DNA of 64,000 nt from an uncultured Collinsella sp. GTDB taxonomy: Bacteria; Actinomycetota; Coriobacteriia; Coriobacteriales; Coriobacteriaceae. This document shows positions 35,275 to 44,037 of this stretch, one piece after another. The position numbers and the translations under genes are program-made. The notes below the pieces were generated by a model. The model had not been told where the DNA came from and did no database searches. It saw nothing but the letters and a program-made list of their open reading frames with translations. The number at the start of each line of letters is the position of its first letter. Positions within the stretch are counted from its first letter, which is position 1. The DNA lies in NCBI GenBank assembly GCA_958437935.1, contig CAUBPS010000009.1, positions 43,007 to 107,006 on the forward strand. Direction: 5' to 3'.

Positions 35275-36195
35275 ATGCGTATTGTGTTTATGGGTACGCC
35301 TGATTTTGCTGTGCCTTCTTTGACTTCGCTTGTTGAGGCTGGGAATGAGATTGCGCTTGTTGTTACTCGTCCTGATGCTGTTCGTGGGCGTGGTAAGAAG
35401 CTGGAGCCGTCTCCTGTTAAGGCTAAGGCGCTGGAGCTGGGGTTGCCGGTCATTGAGGCGAATCGTATGACGCCTGAGGTTGTTGAGGTGCTCCAGGCTG
35501 CCCAGGCTGATATTTTCTGTGTGGCTGCCTATGGTTGCATTTTGCCCGATGAGGTGCTGCATATGGCGCCGCCTGGTATTGTGAATGTTCATGCTTCGCT
35601 GCTGCCTCGTTGGCGTGGGGCTGCTCCTATTCAGCGTGCCATTCTTGCTGGTGATGAGATTGCTGGCGTTTCTATTATGCGCATTGGGCATGGCGTGGAT
35701 ACCGGCGCCTATTGTGCGCAGGCCTCAACCTCGGTTGCCGGTAAGCATGCCGAGGCGCTGACCATGGAGCTCGCTGAGCTCGGCGGCAAACTGCTTGCCG
35801 ATACGCTTCCTTCTCTTGCCGATGGCACCGCCGTGTGGATCGAACAGGACGAGGCGCTCGTTACCCATGCTGCCAAGATTTCTAAGCAGGAGATGCGCTT
35901 GGATCCGCACATGGCGGCGCTTGATTGCGTGCGTCATGTGCTGGCCTCGTCCGATACCGCGCCTGCTCGTTGCGTGATTGCCGGCAAGACCGTGCGTGTG
36001 CTCGATGCTGCGGCGGCTGATGTGTCGCTTGGCGAGGGTCAGGTTCTCGTTCAGGCTAAGCGTGTTTACCTTGGCCTTTCCGATGGCTCGGTTGAGTTGC
36101 TCGAGGTTAAGCCTGATGGCAAGCGTGCTATGGCCGCTTCTGCTTGGGCTGCTGGCCTGCAGGGTGCCGATCTTTCGTGGGGTGTTTTGTCATGA
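35275..36195 (+). CDS. fmt: Methionyl-tRNA formyltransferase
   Basis: 306 residues; the ATG follows GAGAGGAGA. VFMGTPDFAVPSL at the start, the folate-site ASLLPRWRGAAPIQRAILAG, and GVDTGAYCAQ are diagnostic. The C-terminal OB-like domain starts near QVLVQAKRVYLGLSDG. It formylates initiator Met-tRNA. The first 140 or so codons are strikingly rich in T-ending codons (GCT, GTT, CCT, CGT), unlike the rest of the gene and its neighbours. It overlaps rsmB by 4 bases. Confidence 0.96.
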   Translation: MRIVFMGTPDFAVPSLTSLVEAGNEIALVVTRPDAVRGRGKKLEPSPVKAKALELGLPVIEANRMTPEVVEVLQAAQADIFCVAAYGCILPDEVLHMAPPGIVNVHASLLPRWRGAAPIQRAILAGDEIAGVSIMRIGHGVDTGAYCAQASTSVAGKHAEALTMELAELGGKLLADTLPSLADGTAVWIEQDEALVTHAAKISKQEMRLDPHMAALDCVRHVLASSDTAPARCVIAGKTVRVLDAAAADVSLGEGQVLVQAKRVYLGLSDGSVELLEVKPDGKRAMAASAWAAGLQGADLSWGVLS

Positions 36196-37592
36196 GCAAG
36201 CTGTCTCCCGCGCGCAAGCTTGCGCTCGATGTGCTGATGGAGGCCGATCGCCGCGGCATGTATGCGCGCGACGTGCTGTCCTCTCGCGCATCGGCCAAGG
36301 CTATTGACCAGCGCGATTCCGCTTTTGCCGCCCGCTTGGCGCTGGGCGTGGCCGCCACGCAGGGTATTTTGGACGAGCTGCTCGATCAGTTTCTCGATAA
36401 ACCCAAAAAGGTTGCGCCGCGCGTTCGCATGGCGCTTCGTATCTCGGCCTTCGAGATGCTCTACCTGCATACGCCGGGCCGCGTTGCCGTGAGCCAGGGT
36501 GTTGAGCTGGTTCGCTGCGGTGCTAAGTCCGCCGCCGGTCTGGCGAACGCCGTTCTGCATAAGGTTGCGGACAACGTCGATGATTTTGCCGCCGCGGTGG
36601 ATGCCGATGAGTCCGAGCGCCGTTTGGTTCGTCTGTCTCGCCTGATGGGCTTGCCGCGCTGGCTGTGCGCTCGCATTATGGCGTCGTTTGACACGCCAGA
36701 GGGTGCGCTTAACTTTGCCGGCAATCTGGCCCCCGCACCGCTGGCCCTGCATGAGAACGCCTTTGCGACTAAGCCCGATCCGTATATCTCGCAGCTTGTT
36801 GCACCCGTGTTCCCGGGTTGCCATGCCCCGGTTGATGCCCAGGTTACGGTTGCGTCGGGCGTATTTGAGCGTGCTGCAGCCGTGGCCTCGGACCTTAACG
36901 CCCAGCTTATCGCCACGGCTGCCACGCGCCCTGGTAGCTGCCTTGAGATTGGTGCCGGCCGTGGCACCAAGACCTATGTGATGATGTGCCAGGCCAAGCG
37001 TGCGGGCTATGAGCGTCAGCATACGGCGCTCGATCTGCATGATCGCAAGTGCGATCTGAATCTCGCTCGTCTGCATAAGGCCGGTATTCAGGGCGTTCGC
37101 ACGGTTTCGGGTGATGCCTGCGAGCTTAATGAGGTGCTCACATCGTTTGATGCCATGCTTGGCGAGCCGGTTAAGTTCGACACGGTCTTTATCGATGCGC
37201 CGTGCTCTGGCACCGGAACCATGCGTCGTCATCCAGAGATCCCGTGGCGCCTGACCGAAAAGGATGTGACGGTTGAGCTGCCCAAGCTGCAGCTGACGAT
37301 GCTCAAAGAGGCTGCTGCGCGCGTGGCTGCCGGCGGCGAGCTCATCTATGCGACGTGCTCGGTCTTCGACGAGGAGAATATGCAGGTGGTGGACGCTTTC
37401 CTGAACTCTCCCGAGGGCAGCGGTTTTAGCCTGGAGCCGCTCTCCGAGGCGCAGATTCTGCAACTCCCCGAGTTCGATCAGGCCAAGAAACTCGTCTCCG
37501 TTCGTCAGAACGATCGAGGCCTCTTCCAAAGCGTCCCCATAAACGCAGATTCCTACGACGGCCACTTTTGCGCCCGCCTGGTCCACAAGTAG
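36192..37592 (+). CDS. rsmB: 16S rRNA (cytosine-967-C5)-methyltransferase
   Basis: 466 residues from the ATG at 36192 in the fmt stop. A NusB-like N-terminal RNA-binding domain (residues 1 to about 150) precedes the methylase: LEIGAGRGTKTYVMM (SAM loop), VFIDAPCSGTGTMRRHPEIPWR (motif IV Cys) and LIYATCSVFDEEN (motif VI catalytic Cys). It modifies 16S rRNA. Last gene of the plus-strand run; family A palindrome copy 3 begins 8 bases after the stop. Confidence 0.95.
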   Translation: MSKLSPARKLALDVLMEADRRGMYARDVLSSRASAKAIDQRDSAFAARLALGVAATQGILDELLDQFLDKPKKVAPRVRMALRISAFEMLYLHTPGRVAVSQGVELVRCGAKSAAGLANAVLHKVADNVDDFAAAVDADESERRLVRLSRLMGLPRWLCARIMASFDTPEGALNFAGNLAPAPLALHENAFATKPDPYISQLVAPVFPGCHAPVDAQVTVASGVFERAAAVASDLNAQLIATAATRPGSCLEIGAGRGTKTYVMMCQAKRAGYERQHTALDLHDRKCDLNLARLHKAGIQGVRTVSGDACELNEVLTSFDAMLGEPVKFDTVFIDAPCSGTGTMRRHPEIPWRLTEKDVTVELPKLQLTMLKEAAARVAAGGELIYATCSVFDEENMQVVDAFLNSPEGSGFSLEPLSEAQILQLPEFDQAKKLVSVRQNDRGLFQSVPINADSYDGHFCARLVHK

Positions 37593-37600
37593 CTACTAAG

Positions 37601-37663
37601 TTGCGGTGAAATAGGGATTGAATAGCGGCTTCTACCTGCCAAACTGTCCTTATTTCACCGCAA
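37601..37663. repeat. Palindromic repeat, family A copy 3
   Basis: Arms TTGCGGTGAAATAGGGATTG and CTGTCCTTATTTCACCGCAA with a few mismatches; the outer 13 bases are identical to copies 1 and 2. It lies between convergent rsmB and the FmdB-like gene. Confidence 0.9.
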
Positions 37664-37713
37664 TTCATAAGGAAACCTGGCCTGATAATTAGCTACCCAT
37701 AGCGCAAAGAAAT

Positions 37714-37743
37714 AGCCCCGCGATTGGTGTTGGTCGCGGGGCT
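37714..37743 (-). terminator. Terminator after the FmdB-like gene
   Basis: On the minus strand AGCCCCGCGA pairs with TCGCGGGGCT around a 10-base loop and is followed by ATTTCTTT. It lies 10 bases beyond the stop. Confidence 0.85.
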
Positions 37744-37752
37744 GATTGGTTT

Positions 37753-37989
37753 CTAGTGGCTGTGCGGGCAGTTGGCGCAGCAGCCACTCGTGGCGCTGGT
37801 GCTTGAGCCACCGCTGCGCTGGTCGGTGTTGTAGAAGCCGCTGCCCTCAAACTTGATGCCGCTGGCCGAGAACGTCTTGGCGGCCGGAGCGCCGCAGTTG
37901 GGGCACACGACCTCGGGGGTCTCGGACATGGGATGCTCAACCTCAAACACGTTGCCGCAGCTCGAGCACTTGTAATCGTAGCGCGCCAT
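37753..37989 (-). CDS. FmdB-family zinc ribbon protein
   Basis: 78 residues; the ATG at 37989 follows GGAAG. YDYKCSSCGNVFEVEHPM and VVCPNCGAPAAKTFS give two CxxC pairs for one zinc, typical of the FmdB putative regulatory family. The tail is Ser/Gly-rich and ends with CCANCPHSH, a His/Cys cluster that could bind metal. Function is not known; the family is often found alone. It lies 88 bases downstream of the glucanotransferase fusion gene and may be co-transcribed. Confidence 0.9.
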   Translation of the reverse strand: MARYDYKCSSCGNVFEVEHPMSETPEVVCPNCGAPAAKTFSASGIKFEGSGFYNTDQRSGGSSTSATSGCCANCPHSH

Positions 37990-38077
37990 AATACTTCCTT
38001 TTCAGCACAAAGCGGGCAGATCGCTCTGCCCGCAAAAATTCAAACGTCTGTAACTGTACCCTATATCGGGCGTTTTA

Positions 38078-41000
38078 TCACGCTTCGCCCCAGAATCTAT
38101 GCGTGTTGCGCAGGAGCTGTGCGGTTTTGCCCTCAGCGGCCGCAACGTCGGCCTCGTCAGCCTGCCAGGTCCAGTTGCCCGTGGCCACGCCCGGTACGTT
38201 CATGCGCGCGTCGTCGCCCAGCCCCAGGACATCCTGCAGCGGCATCATCACCAGGGGAGCGTCGCTTGCCAGCGCGTCGCTCATCAGCTTGGCCGCCACC
38301 TCAACACCGCTTGGTTCATCGCCGCCCGCAAAGGAACGCGTGCTCCAACCGGCCAATGTCGACGTATCGTGCGTCGAGGTGTACAGGATCTTGCCCGGCG
38401 TGGGGTGCACGCCGTTGCGGACGTCGTAGTCGCTAAACTCCAGCACGTCCATGCCGGGAAAGCCGCAGGTCGAAGCCATGGCGCGAACGCCGGGCGTCAG
38501 GTAGCCCAGGTCCTCGGCAATAAAGTTGAGCGGCCCCAACTCGTCATAGGCGGTCTGGAAAAGGTCCTTGCCCGGGCCTGCCAGCCAACGCCCGTCGGCG
38601 CAGGCCTTACCTGCGGGAATGCTAAAGTAGCTGTGGAAGCCCAGGAAGTGATCCAGGCGCACGCGGTCGTAGAGCGAGAACGCACGACGTAGGCGATCCA
38701 TCCACCAGCGGTAGCCGTTCTGCTTCATGTGGTCCCAGCGGAACGTCGGGTTGCCCCACACCTGGCCCTCAGGCGCAAAGTTGTCGGGCGGCGCACCGGA
38801 GATCTCGATTGCCTTACCGGTATCGGACAGCCAGAAGTTCTCGGGTTCGCTCCACGCATCTGCCGAATCGTCGGACACGTACATAGGAATATCGCCGATG
38901 ACCTCGATGCCCTTCTTGTGCGCATAGTTCATAAGCTCGCACCAAGCCAGGTCAAAGCGGTACTGCATGTACGCCTGAAGCTCGGCCTCGTCGTGGAAAC
39001 GCTTATCGTCGATCAGATGCTCGTTGTAGCGCGCAACATCTGCCGGCCAATCGTGGCGCGATTCGCCCTCAAAGTATTTTTTGACGGCCATATAGACGCA
39101 GTACTTCTCGAGCCAATCGGCATTGCGATGTTTAAACGCGATGTACAGCGGATCGGCATCCTCGCCGCCACGGGCCTTCCAGGTCTCAAAGTCGGCGGCT
39201 AGCTCCTTGTGACTCTCGGGCAGCAGGTCGATATTGCCAGCAAAAGCCGAGGGCCCGGCATAGGGGGAGCGGAAGAAATCCGTCGGGTTGACGGGCAGGA
39301 CCTGCCAGTAGCGCATGCCCATAGCGGACAGATGGTCGATAAAGCGACGCGTTGGTGCGCCGATCGTGCCGGGCTTGCCGTCATCGGTCGGTACCGAGGT
39401 GATATGGCACACAACGCCTGCGCCGTGATCGAGCGGCTCCTGCAGGCGCTGCTCGGCATGATGATAGATGATCGACGAGCCCAGCGGATACAAATCGAGC
39501 GTGACCGTGCCGTTGTGGATCTCGCACTCGTGACCGCTGATCACGTCACTCGCGCATTCGGCGAGCGCCGGAATCGTCACGCGGTGCGAATTGCGCAGAC
39601 TACGGTTGATGATAACCGTCGCGGACTCGCCATCCTTGCCCGTGCGGTTGTATGCCAGCACCTCGTCGTTGAGCGCGAAGGCCCTGATCTCGCCGTCGAT
39701 CATAAACGGCAGTGCGCGGCGTACGGCGGAGGCGTTTTTGACAATAGCCAGCGTGTCGAAGTCGTGCAGTTGGTCCTTGGTCGGCAGGGTGCGGCGGTTG
39801 CCCGGATCGGTTAGACCCTCCAGGCCGTATTCGTCGCCGTAGTAGATCGAAGGCACGCCGGGGAAGGTCATCTGCATGAGCGTGGCGAGCCAAAAACGGC
39901 TCTTGGCCAGGCCCATCGAGTTCTCGTCCAGGCGCCATTTGCTGCGCTCGCACTCGGGCAGCTGCGACTCGTCGGGGCCGCCGCCGAGCACCGAGATGAT
40001 ACGCGGGCGGTCGTGGCTCGACAGCAGGTTGAGCGCGCAGGACAATGCCTCGCTCGGGTAGTTCTCGCGCAGGGTCTCGATATCCTCAGCGGCCTCGTAG
40101 GCGTTCTTGTAGCCCATCAAAAAGCCGATGACCATGTCGCGGAAGGGGTAATCCATAGCAGAGTCCAACTCGGAGCCCTGTAGGTAGCGACGCAGATGGC
40201 CGTAGCTGATCTTGTTGGAGGCGTCTTCCCAGACTTCGCCGAGCAACAGTGCATCAGGCTTCTCGGCGAGCACGGCCTTTTTGATCTCGGCCAGGAAGTC
40301 ATCGGAAAGCTCGTCGGCCACGTCTAGGCGCCAGCCATGAGCGCCGGCACGTAGCCATTTACGGATCACGCCGTCCTTGCCCAGGAGCCGCTCGCGTACC
40401 AGCTCAGAGCTCTCATTGATGGCGGGCATATTGCCCACGCCCCACCAGCAGTCGTATGAGCCGTCCTCGTGGAAATAAAACGCATCGCGCCATGGCGAAT
40501 CCTCGCTCTGCCACGCGCCCACGCCGGGGTAGTTGCCGTAGCGGTTGAAATAGATCGAGTCATCGCCCGTGTGGTTGAAGACGCCGTCCAGAATGATGGA
40601 GATGCCCAGCTTCTCGGCCGCCTGGCACAGCTCGGTAAAGTCCTGCTCGGTGCCCAGGATCGGGTCGATCTTGGTGTAGTCGGCCGTGTCGTAGCGGTGG
40701 TTGCTCGCGGCTTCAAAAATGGGGTTGAGGTAGATGGCCGTAAAGCCCAGCTCGGCGATGCGAGGCAGGTCTTCCCGGATGCCCTTGAGCGACCCGCCGT
40801 AGAAGTCCCAGGTTTTGATGGAGCCGTCTTCGGCGCGCTCGTACACGGGCGGCTCGTTCCAGTCCTCGACCATGCGGCGCTGGATTCCGTTGCGTGGTTT
40901 TTCGACCTCGGCCAGCGTGCGCTCGCGCCAGTTTTCATCTCGGGCGTAGCGATCGGGGAAGATCTGGTAGACCATGCCACGCTCGTACCACTCGGGACGC

Positions 41001-41374
41001 ACTTCTCGGTGCTTATAGACGGTAATCTGGAAGGACGGAACCTCGGCGTAGTCGTAAGTTACGCCCTCTCCGCCGGTGCGACCCTGCGGTGCGCCCAAGC
41101 GGACCTCGGGCTGGCCCTCGATTTTGCATATAAAGCTGTACCACACAAGACACGGTTCAGTGCATTTGAGCTCGCCGGTAAAAATGCCATCGCCTTCGTG
41201 CTCCATTGGGATCAGGGTCTCGCCGACTTCATCGACCCAGGTGCGCAGCGTAAGCGTTGCCTGGTTGGGATCGGCATCCTCCAAAATCACCGAGAGTGCA
41301 ACGGAAGTTCCAGTGGTCACAGCGCCAAACGGAGTGCGAAACTGCGGTAGACGGCTGTTGTGTATCAATCTCAT
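38078..41374 (-). CDS. Bifunctional GH13 amylase/pullulanase-like and GH77 4-alpha-glucanotransferase
   Basis: 1098 residues in one frame, a fusion of two enzymes. Residues 1 to about 110 look like an N-terminal beta-sandwich. The GH13 barrel follows, with GVFNHTGDDS, GWRLDVADEL (nucleophile Asp), LLLGEVWED (acid/base Glu) and LLSSHDRPRI. From about residue 590 a GH77 (MalQ) domain starts (GVVCHITSVPTDDGKPGTIG), with RLDHFLGFHSYFSIPAG (nucleophile), NFIAEDLGYLTP (acid/base) and STHDTSTLAGW. It probably debranches or trims glycogen-derived oligosaccharides and rearranges the products. It lies just downstream of glgA on the same strand but after a terminator, with candidate operators upstream. 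The C-terminus (WTWQADEADV...LLRNTHRFWGE) is the usual MalQ end. Confidence 0.93.
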   Translation of the reverse strand: MRLIHNSRLPQFRTPFGAVTTGTSVALSVILEDADPNQATLTLRTWVDEVGETLIPMEHEGDGIFTGELKCTEPCLVWYSFICKIEGQPEVRLGAPQGRTGGEGVTYDYAEVPSFQITVYKHREVRPEWYERGMVYQIFPDRYARDENWRERTLAEVEKPRNGIQRRMVEDWNEPPVYERAEDGSIKTWDFYGGSLKGIREDLPRIAELGFTAIYLNPIFEAASNHRYDTADYTKIDPILGTEQDFTELCQAAEKLGISIILDGVFNHTGDDSIYFNRYGNYPGVGAWQSEDSPWRDAFYFHEDGSYDCWWGVGNMPAINESSELVRERLLGKDGVIRKWLRAGAHGWRLDVADELSDDFLAEIKKAVLAEKPDALLLGEVWEDASNKISYGHLRRYLQGSELDSAMDYPFRDMVIGFLMGYKNAYEAAEDIETLRENYPSEALSCALNLLSSHDRPRIISVLGGGPDESQLPECERSKWRLDENSMGLAKSRFWLATLMQMTFPGVPSIYYGDEYGLEGLTDPGNRRTLPTKDQLHDFDTLAIVKNASAVRRALPFMIDGEIRAFALNDEVLAYNRTGKDGESATVIINRSLRNSHRVTIPALAECASDVISGHECEIHNGTVTLDLYPLGSSIIYHHAEQRLQEPLDHGAGVVCHITSVPTDDGKPGTIGAPTRRFIDHLSAMGMRYWQVLPVNPTDFFRSPYAGPSAFAGNIDLLPESHKELAADFETWKARGGEDADPLYIAFKHRNADWLEKYCVYMAVKKYFEGESRHDWPADVARYNEHLIDDKRFHDEAELQAYMQYRFDLAWCELMNYAHKKGIEVIGDIPMYVSDDSADAWSEPENFWLSDTGKAIEISGAPPDNFAPEGQVWGNPTFRWDHMKQNGYRWWMDRLRRAFSLYDRVRLDHFLGFHSYFSIPAGKACADGRWLAGPGKDLFQTAYDELGPLNFIAEDLGYLTPGVRAMASTCGFPGMDVLEFSDYDVRNGVHPTPGKILYTSTHDTSTLAGWSTRSFAGGDEPSGVEVAAKLMSDALASDAPLVMMPLQDVLGLGDDARMNVPGVATGNWTWQADEADVAAAEGKTAQLLRNTHRFWGEA

Positions 41375-41472
41375 AGTACGGTCCAGTTCAATAGAATCAT
41401 GGCCTGCGGGCCATGGGTTTTACGCCTAAGATGTAAGTATATCTGTAGTACACAGGGTGTATAAACAACATC

Positions 41473-41516
41473 CGTTTACCATCGGCGAACGGTTGTCCTA
41501 GAAAATCGTTTTACCA
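41473..41516. promoter_or_regulatory. Candidate operator half-sites upstream of the GH13-GH77 gene
   Basis: CGTTTACCA at 41473-41481 and CGTTTTACCA at 41507-41516, which read TGGTAAACG and TGGTAAAACG on the coding (minus) strand. The same boxes recur upstream of the HAD gene and glgB at 51436-51523. The TGGTAAACG half-site with a terminal CG resembles LacI-family operators. No LacI-type gene is in the window. Confidence 0.45.
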
Positions 41517-41528
41517 CTACCTACAGAG

Positions 41529-41555
41529 AAGGGGCGCCCGGTTGGAGCGCCCCTT
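41529..41555 (-). terminator. Terminator of the glg operon after glgA
   Basis: Stem AAGGGGCGC / GCGCCCCTT around a 9-base loop, 35 bases beyond the glgA stop on the minus strand. The U-run is poor. Confidence 0.65.
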
Positions 41556-41589
41556 GCTTAGGGTTTGATGAGGTTATGGATCGTCTGGA

Positions 41590-43947
41590 TTAGCGGCGCT
41601 TGCGGGTGGCCGTTGCCTTGCGGACGGAAGTCTTCTTCGACGGCGCCTTTTTCTCGGTTGCGGCGGCGGGGGAGACCGGGGTCTCCATTGTGGGCTCGGG
41701 CTTGGCCTTTACCTCGGCCTTGGGCTCCTCTTTGGCGGCAGCGGGCTTGACCTCGGCGGCCTTCGGCGCAGGCTTGGCCTTTACTGCGGGTTTGGCCTCA
41801 GCCTTAGCTTCCGCCTTAGGAGCAGCAGCCTTGGTCGTGGTCTTTTTGGCCGTCGTTGCAGTGCGCTTGCGCGTGGTGGTCTTGGCGGTCGGCTTGGCCT
41901 CGACAGCTGCCTCGGCCTTGGGCTCGGCGGCTGCCTCCTCGGCCTTGGTCGCAGTAGCATTTGCGGCGGCCTTCGGAGCGGCCTTGGTCGCAGTAGCCTT
42001 GACGGCCGTCGACTTCGTTGCCGTGGTCTTCTTGGCGGTCGTTGCCTTCTTGGCGGTCGTGGTCGTCTTCTTGGCAGCGGTCTTTGCCGGAGCCTTGGCG
42101 GCCGGCTTGGCCTCTGCGACCGCGGCCTTTACCTCGGGAGCAGCCTCGGCCTCGGCGGCTTTCTTGGCAGCGGCGGTGGTGCGCTTGCGCGCGGTCGTTG
42201 TCCTGGCAGCGGTGGTCTTGCTTGCGGTCGCGGTCTTGCTCGCAGCGGCCTTCTTCGCCGTCGTCTTACGAGTCGCGGTCTTCTTTGCCGCAGGCTTTGC
42301 AGCAGGCTTGACCTCGGCCTCTGCCTCTGCCCCAGGAGCAACTTCAGCCTTCACCTCAGGCTCGGCCTTTGCGGTCTCAGCCTCAACCGGCTTCTCCTCG
42401 GCCTTGGGCTCCGGCTCCGGCTCAGCGGCCACCGGCTCAGCCACAGCCTCAGGCTCGTCGACAACAGCCGCCGGCCTCTCAATCTCCGGGTGCATAAAGA
42501 AGTACAGGTCCAGATATTTATCGGCCGAGCGCGTCCAGCTAAAGTCCTGGCTCATGGCCTGCGTGACCAGCTGATCCCACGCCTCGCGGTTATCCCAGAA
42601 CAGACGCGCCGCGCGGAACACCGCGTCACCCATCTCGTCGCCGTTAAAGTTGCTAAACGAGAAGCCCGTACCCTCGCCGGTAAACTCGTTGTACGGGATC
42701 ACAGTGTCCTTCAGGCCACCGGTCTCGCGCACGATGGGCAGGGTACCGTAGCGCATGGCGATGATCTGCGACAGGCCGCAGGGCTCAAACTTCGAAGGCA
42801 TCAGGAACATGTCGGCTGCGGCATACATACGCTGCGACAGCGCAGGATCGAACTCGATGCGTGCGGCCATGGTGCCGGGGTACTTGTCCTGGAAGTATCG
42901 CAGTCCGTCCTCGTAGTCGCGGTCGCCAGTGCCAAGCACGGCCACCTGCACGCCGCCTGCCAAAATGCGATCGAGCGCGTACATGACCAGATCCAAGCCC
43001 TTCTGGCGCGTCAGACGCGTGACCATGACCATAAGCGGACGGTCGTCGCGAACCTCGAGCCCCAGCTCTTCCTGCAGCTTGGCCTTGCACACGGCCTTAC
43101 CAGAACGGTCCTCCACGGTGTAGTTGGCGGCAATGCGCTTGTCGGTCGCCGGGTCAAAGCCTGCGACGTCGATGCCATTCAAAATGCCCTGCAGCGCGTA
43201 CGAACGCTCGCGCAGCACGCCATCCAGGCCCTCGCCAAACTCGGGCGTCTGGATCTCGTTGGCATAGGTGGGGCTCACCGTGGTGATGGCATCGGCATAG
43301 CGCAGGGCACCCAGCATGTAGTTGATGCTGCAGGCGTCGCAACGCAGCTGCGAGGCGGCCGCCGGAATGTGCGCCACGCCCAGGATGTCCTCCATCACGG
43401 TGTCGCTAAACTGGCCTTGGAACGCCACGTTGTGGATCGAGAATACGGTCTTGACGCGGTCGTACAGCGGCAGGCCCTGGTAGAACTCGCGCAAGAACAC
43501 GGGCGCCAGTGCCGTCTGCCAGTCATTGCAGTGCAGGATGTCACACTCAAAACCGGCCGGCAGGTGCTGCAGACTCTCGGTGATGGCCTTGGAGAAAAAC
43601 GCGAAGCGCTCGCCGTCATCAAAGAAGCCGTACGGATAGTCGCGCGCAAAGTAGCGCTCGTTGTCGATGAACATATAGGTGACGCCGTCGCTCTCGAGCT
43701 TCTCGAGCCCGCAGTATTCGTTGCGCCAGCCCAGGCTCACGTAGAAATCGGCAAAGTGCTCCATCTGCGCCTTGTACTCATCCTTGATGGTGGCGTACTT
43801 AGGCACCATTACGATAACTTCGGCGCCGGCGCGCACAAGCGCCGCGGGCAGCGAGCCCGCCACGTCGCCCAGGCCACCGGTCTTTACAAACGGTGCACAC
43901 TCGGCCGAGGCAAACACGATCTGCATCTTTTTGCTGGAATCTGCCAT
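41590..43947 (-). CDS. glgA: Glycogen synthase with a long Lys/Ala/Thr-rich C-terminal tail
   Basis: 785 residues from MADSSKKMQ; the ATG at 43947 has GGGAGA six bases upstream. Residues 1 to about 485 are a normal GT5 glycogen synthase: FVKTGGLGDVAGSLP (ADP-glucose site), SIHNVAFQGQF, MVTRLTRQKGLDLV and PSKFEPCGLSQIIAMRYGTLPIVRETGGLKDTV. The last 300 residues are an extension with first an acidic Glu/Pro/Ala part, then long runs of AKKTATRKTTAKKAA type, ending ATRKRR. Normal GlgA stops near 480. The tail resembles histone H1/HU-type basic tails and a similar one ends GlgB. Last gene of glgBPCDA. Confidence 0.95.
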   Translation of the reverse strand: MADSSKKMQIVFASAECAPFVKTGGLGDVAGSLPAALVRAGAEVIVMVPKYATIKDEYKAQMEHFADFYVSLGWRNEYCGLEKLESDGVTYMFIDNERYFARDYPYGFFDDGERFAFFSKAITESLQHLPAGFECDILHCNDWQTALAPVFLREFYQGLPLYDRVKTVFSIHNVAFQGQFSDTVMEDILGVAHIPAAASQLRCDACSINYMLGALRYADAITTVSPTYANEIQTPEFGEGLDGVLRERSYALQGILNGIDVAGFDPATDKRIAANYTVEDRSGKAVCKAKLQEELGLEVRDDRPLMVMVTRLTRQKGLDLVMYALDRILAGGVQVAVLGTGDRDYEDGLRYFQDKYPGTMAARIEFDPALSQRMYAAADMFLMPSKFEPCGLSQIIAMRYGTLPIVRETGGLKDTVIPYNEFTGEGTGFSFSNFNGDEMGDAVFRAARLFWDNREAWDQLVTQAMSQDFSWTRSADKYLDLYFFMHPEIERPAAVVDEPEAVAEPVAAEPEPEPKAEEKPVEAETAKAEPEVKAEVAPGAEAEAEVKPAAKPAAKKTATRKTTAKKAAASKTATASKTTAARTTTARKRTTAAAKKAAEAEAAPEVKAAVAEAKPAAKAPAKTAAKKTTTTAKKATTAKKTTATKSTAVKATATKAAPKAAANATATKAEEAAAEPKAEAAVEAKPTAKTTTRKRTATTAKKTTTKAAAPKAEAKAEAKPAVKAKPAPKAAEVKPAAAKEEPKAEVKAKPEPTMETPVSPAAATEKKAPSKKTSVRKATATRKRR

Positions 43948-44037
43948 ATTGTCTCCCATGTTGCAATTCGAGAATAGCCGCCTGGCGCTAACCGGGCGGC
44001 TATTCTACATGTTACGAGCGATGTTGCGGTGCCAACG

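Noticed and set aside
41600..42574. Long plus-strand frame of 324 codons opposite the glgA tail
   Set aside because: It is the antisense of the low-complexity AKKT-rich tail; repetitive codons keep the opposite strand open.
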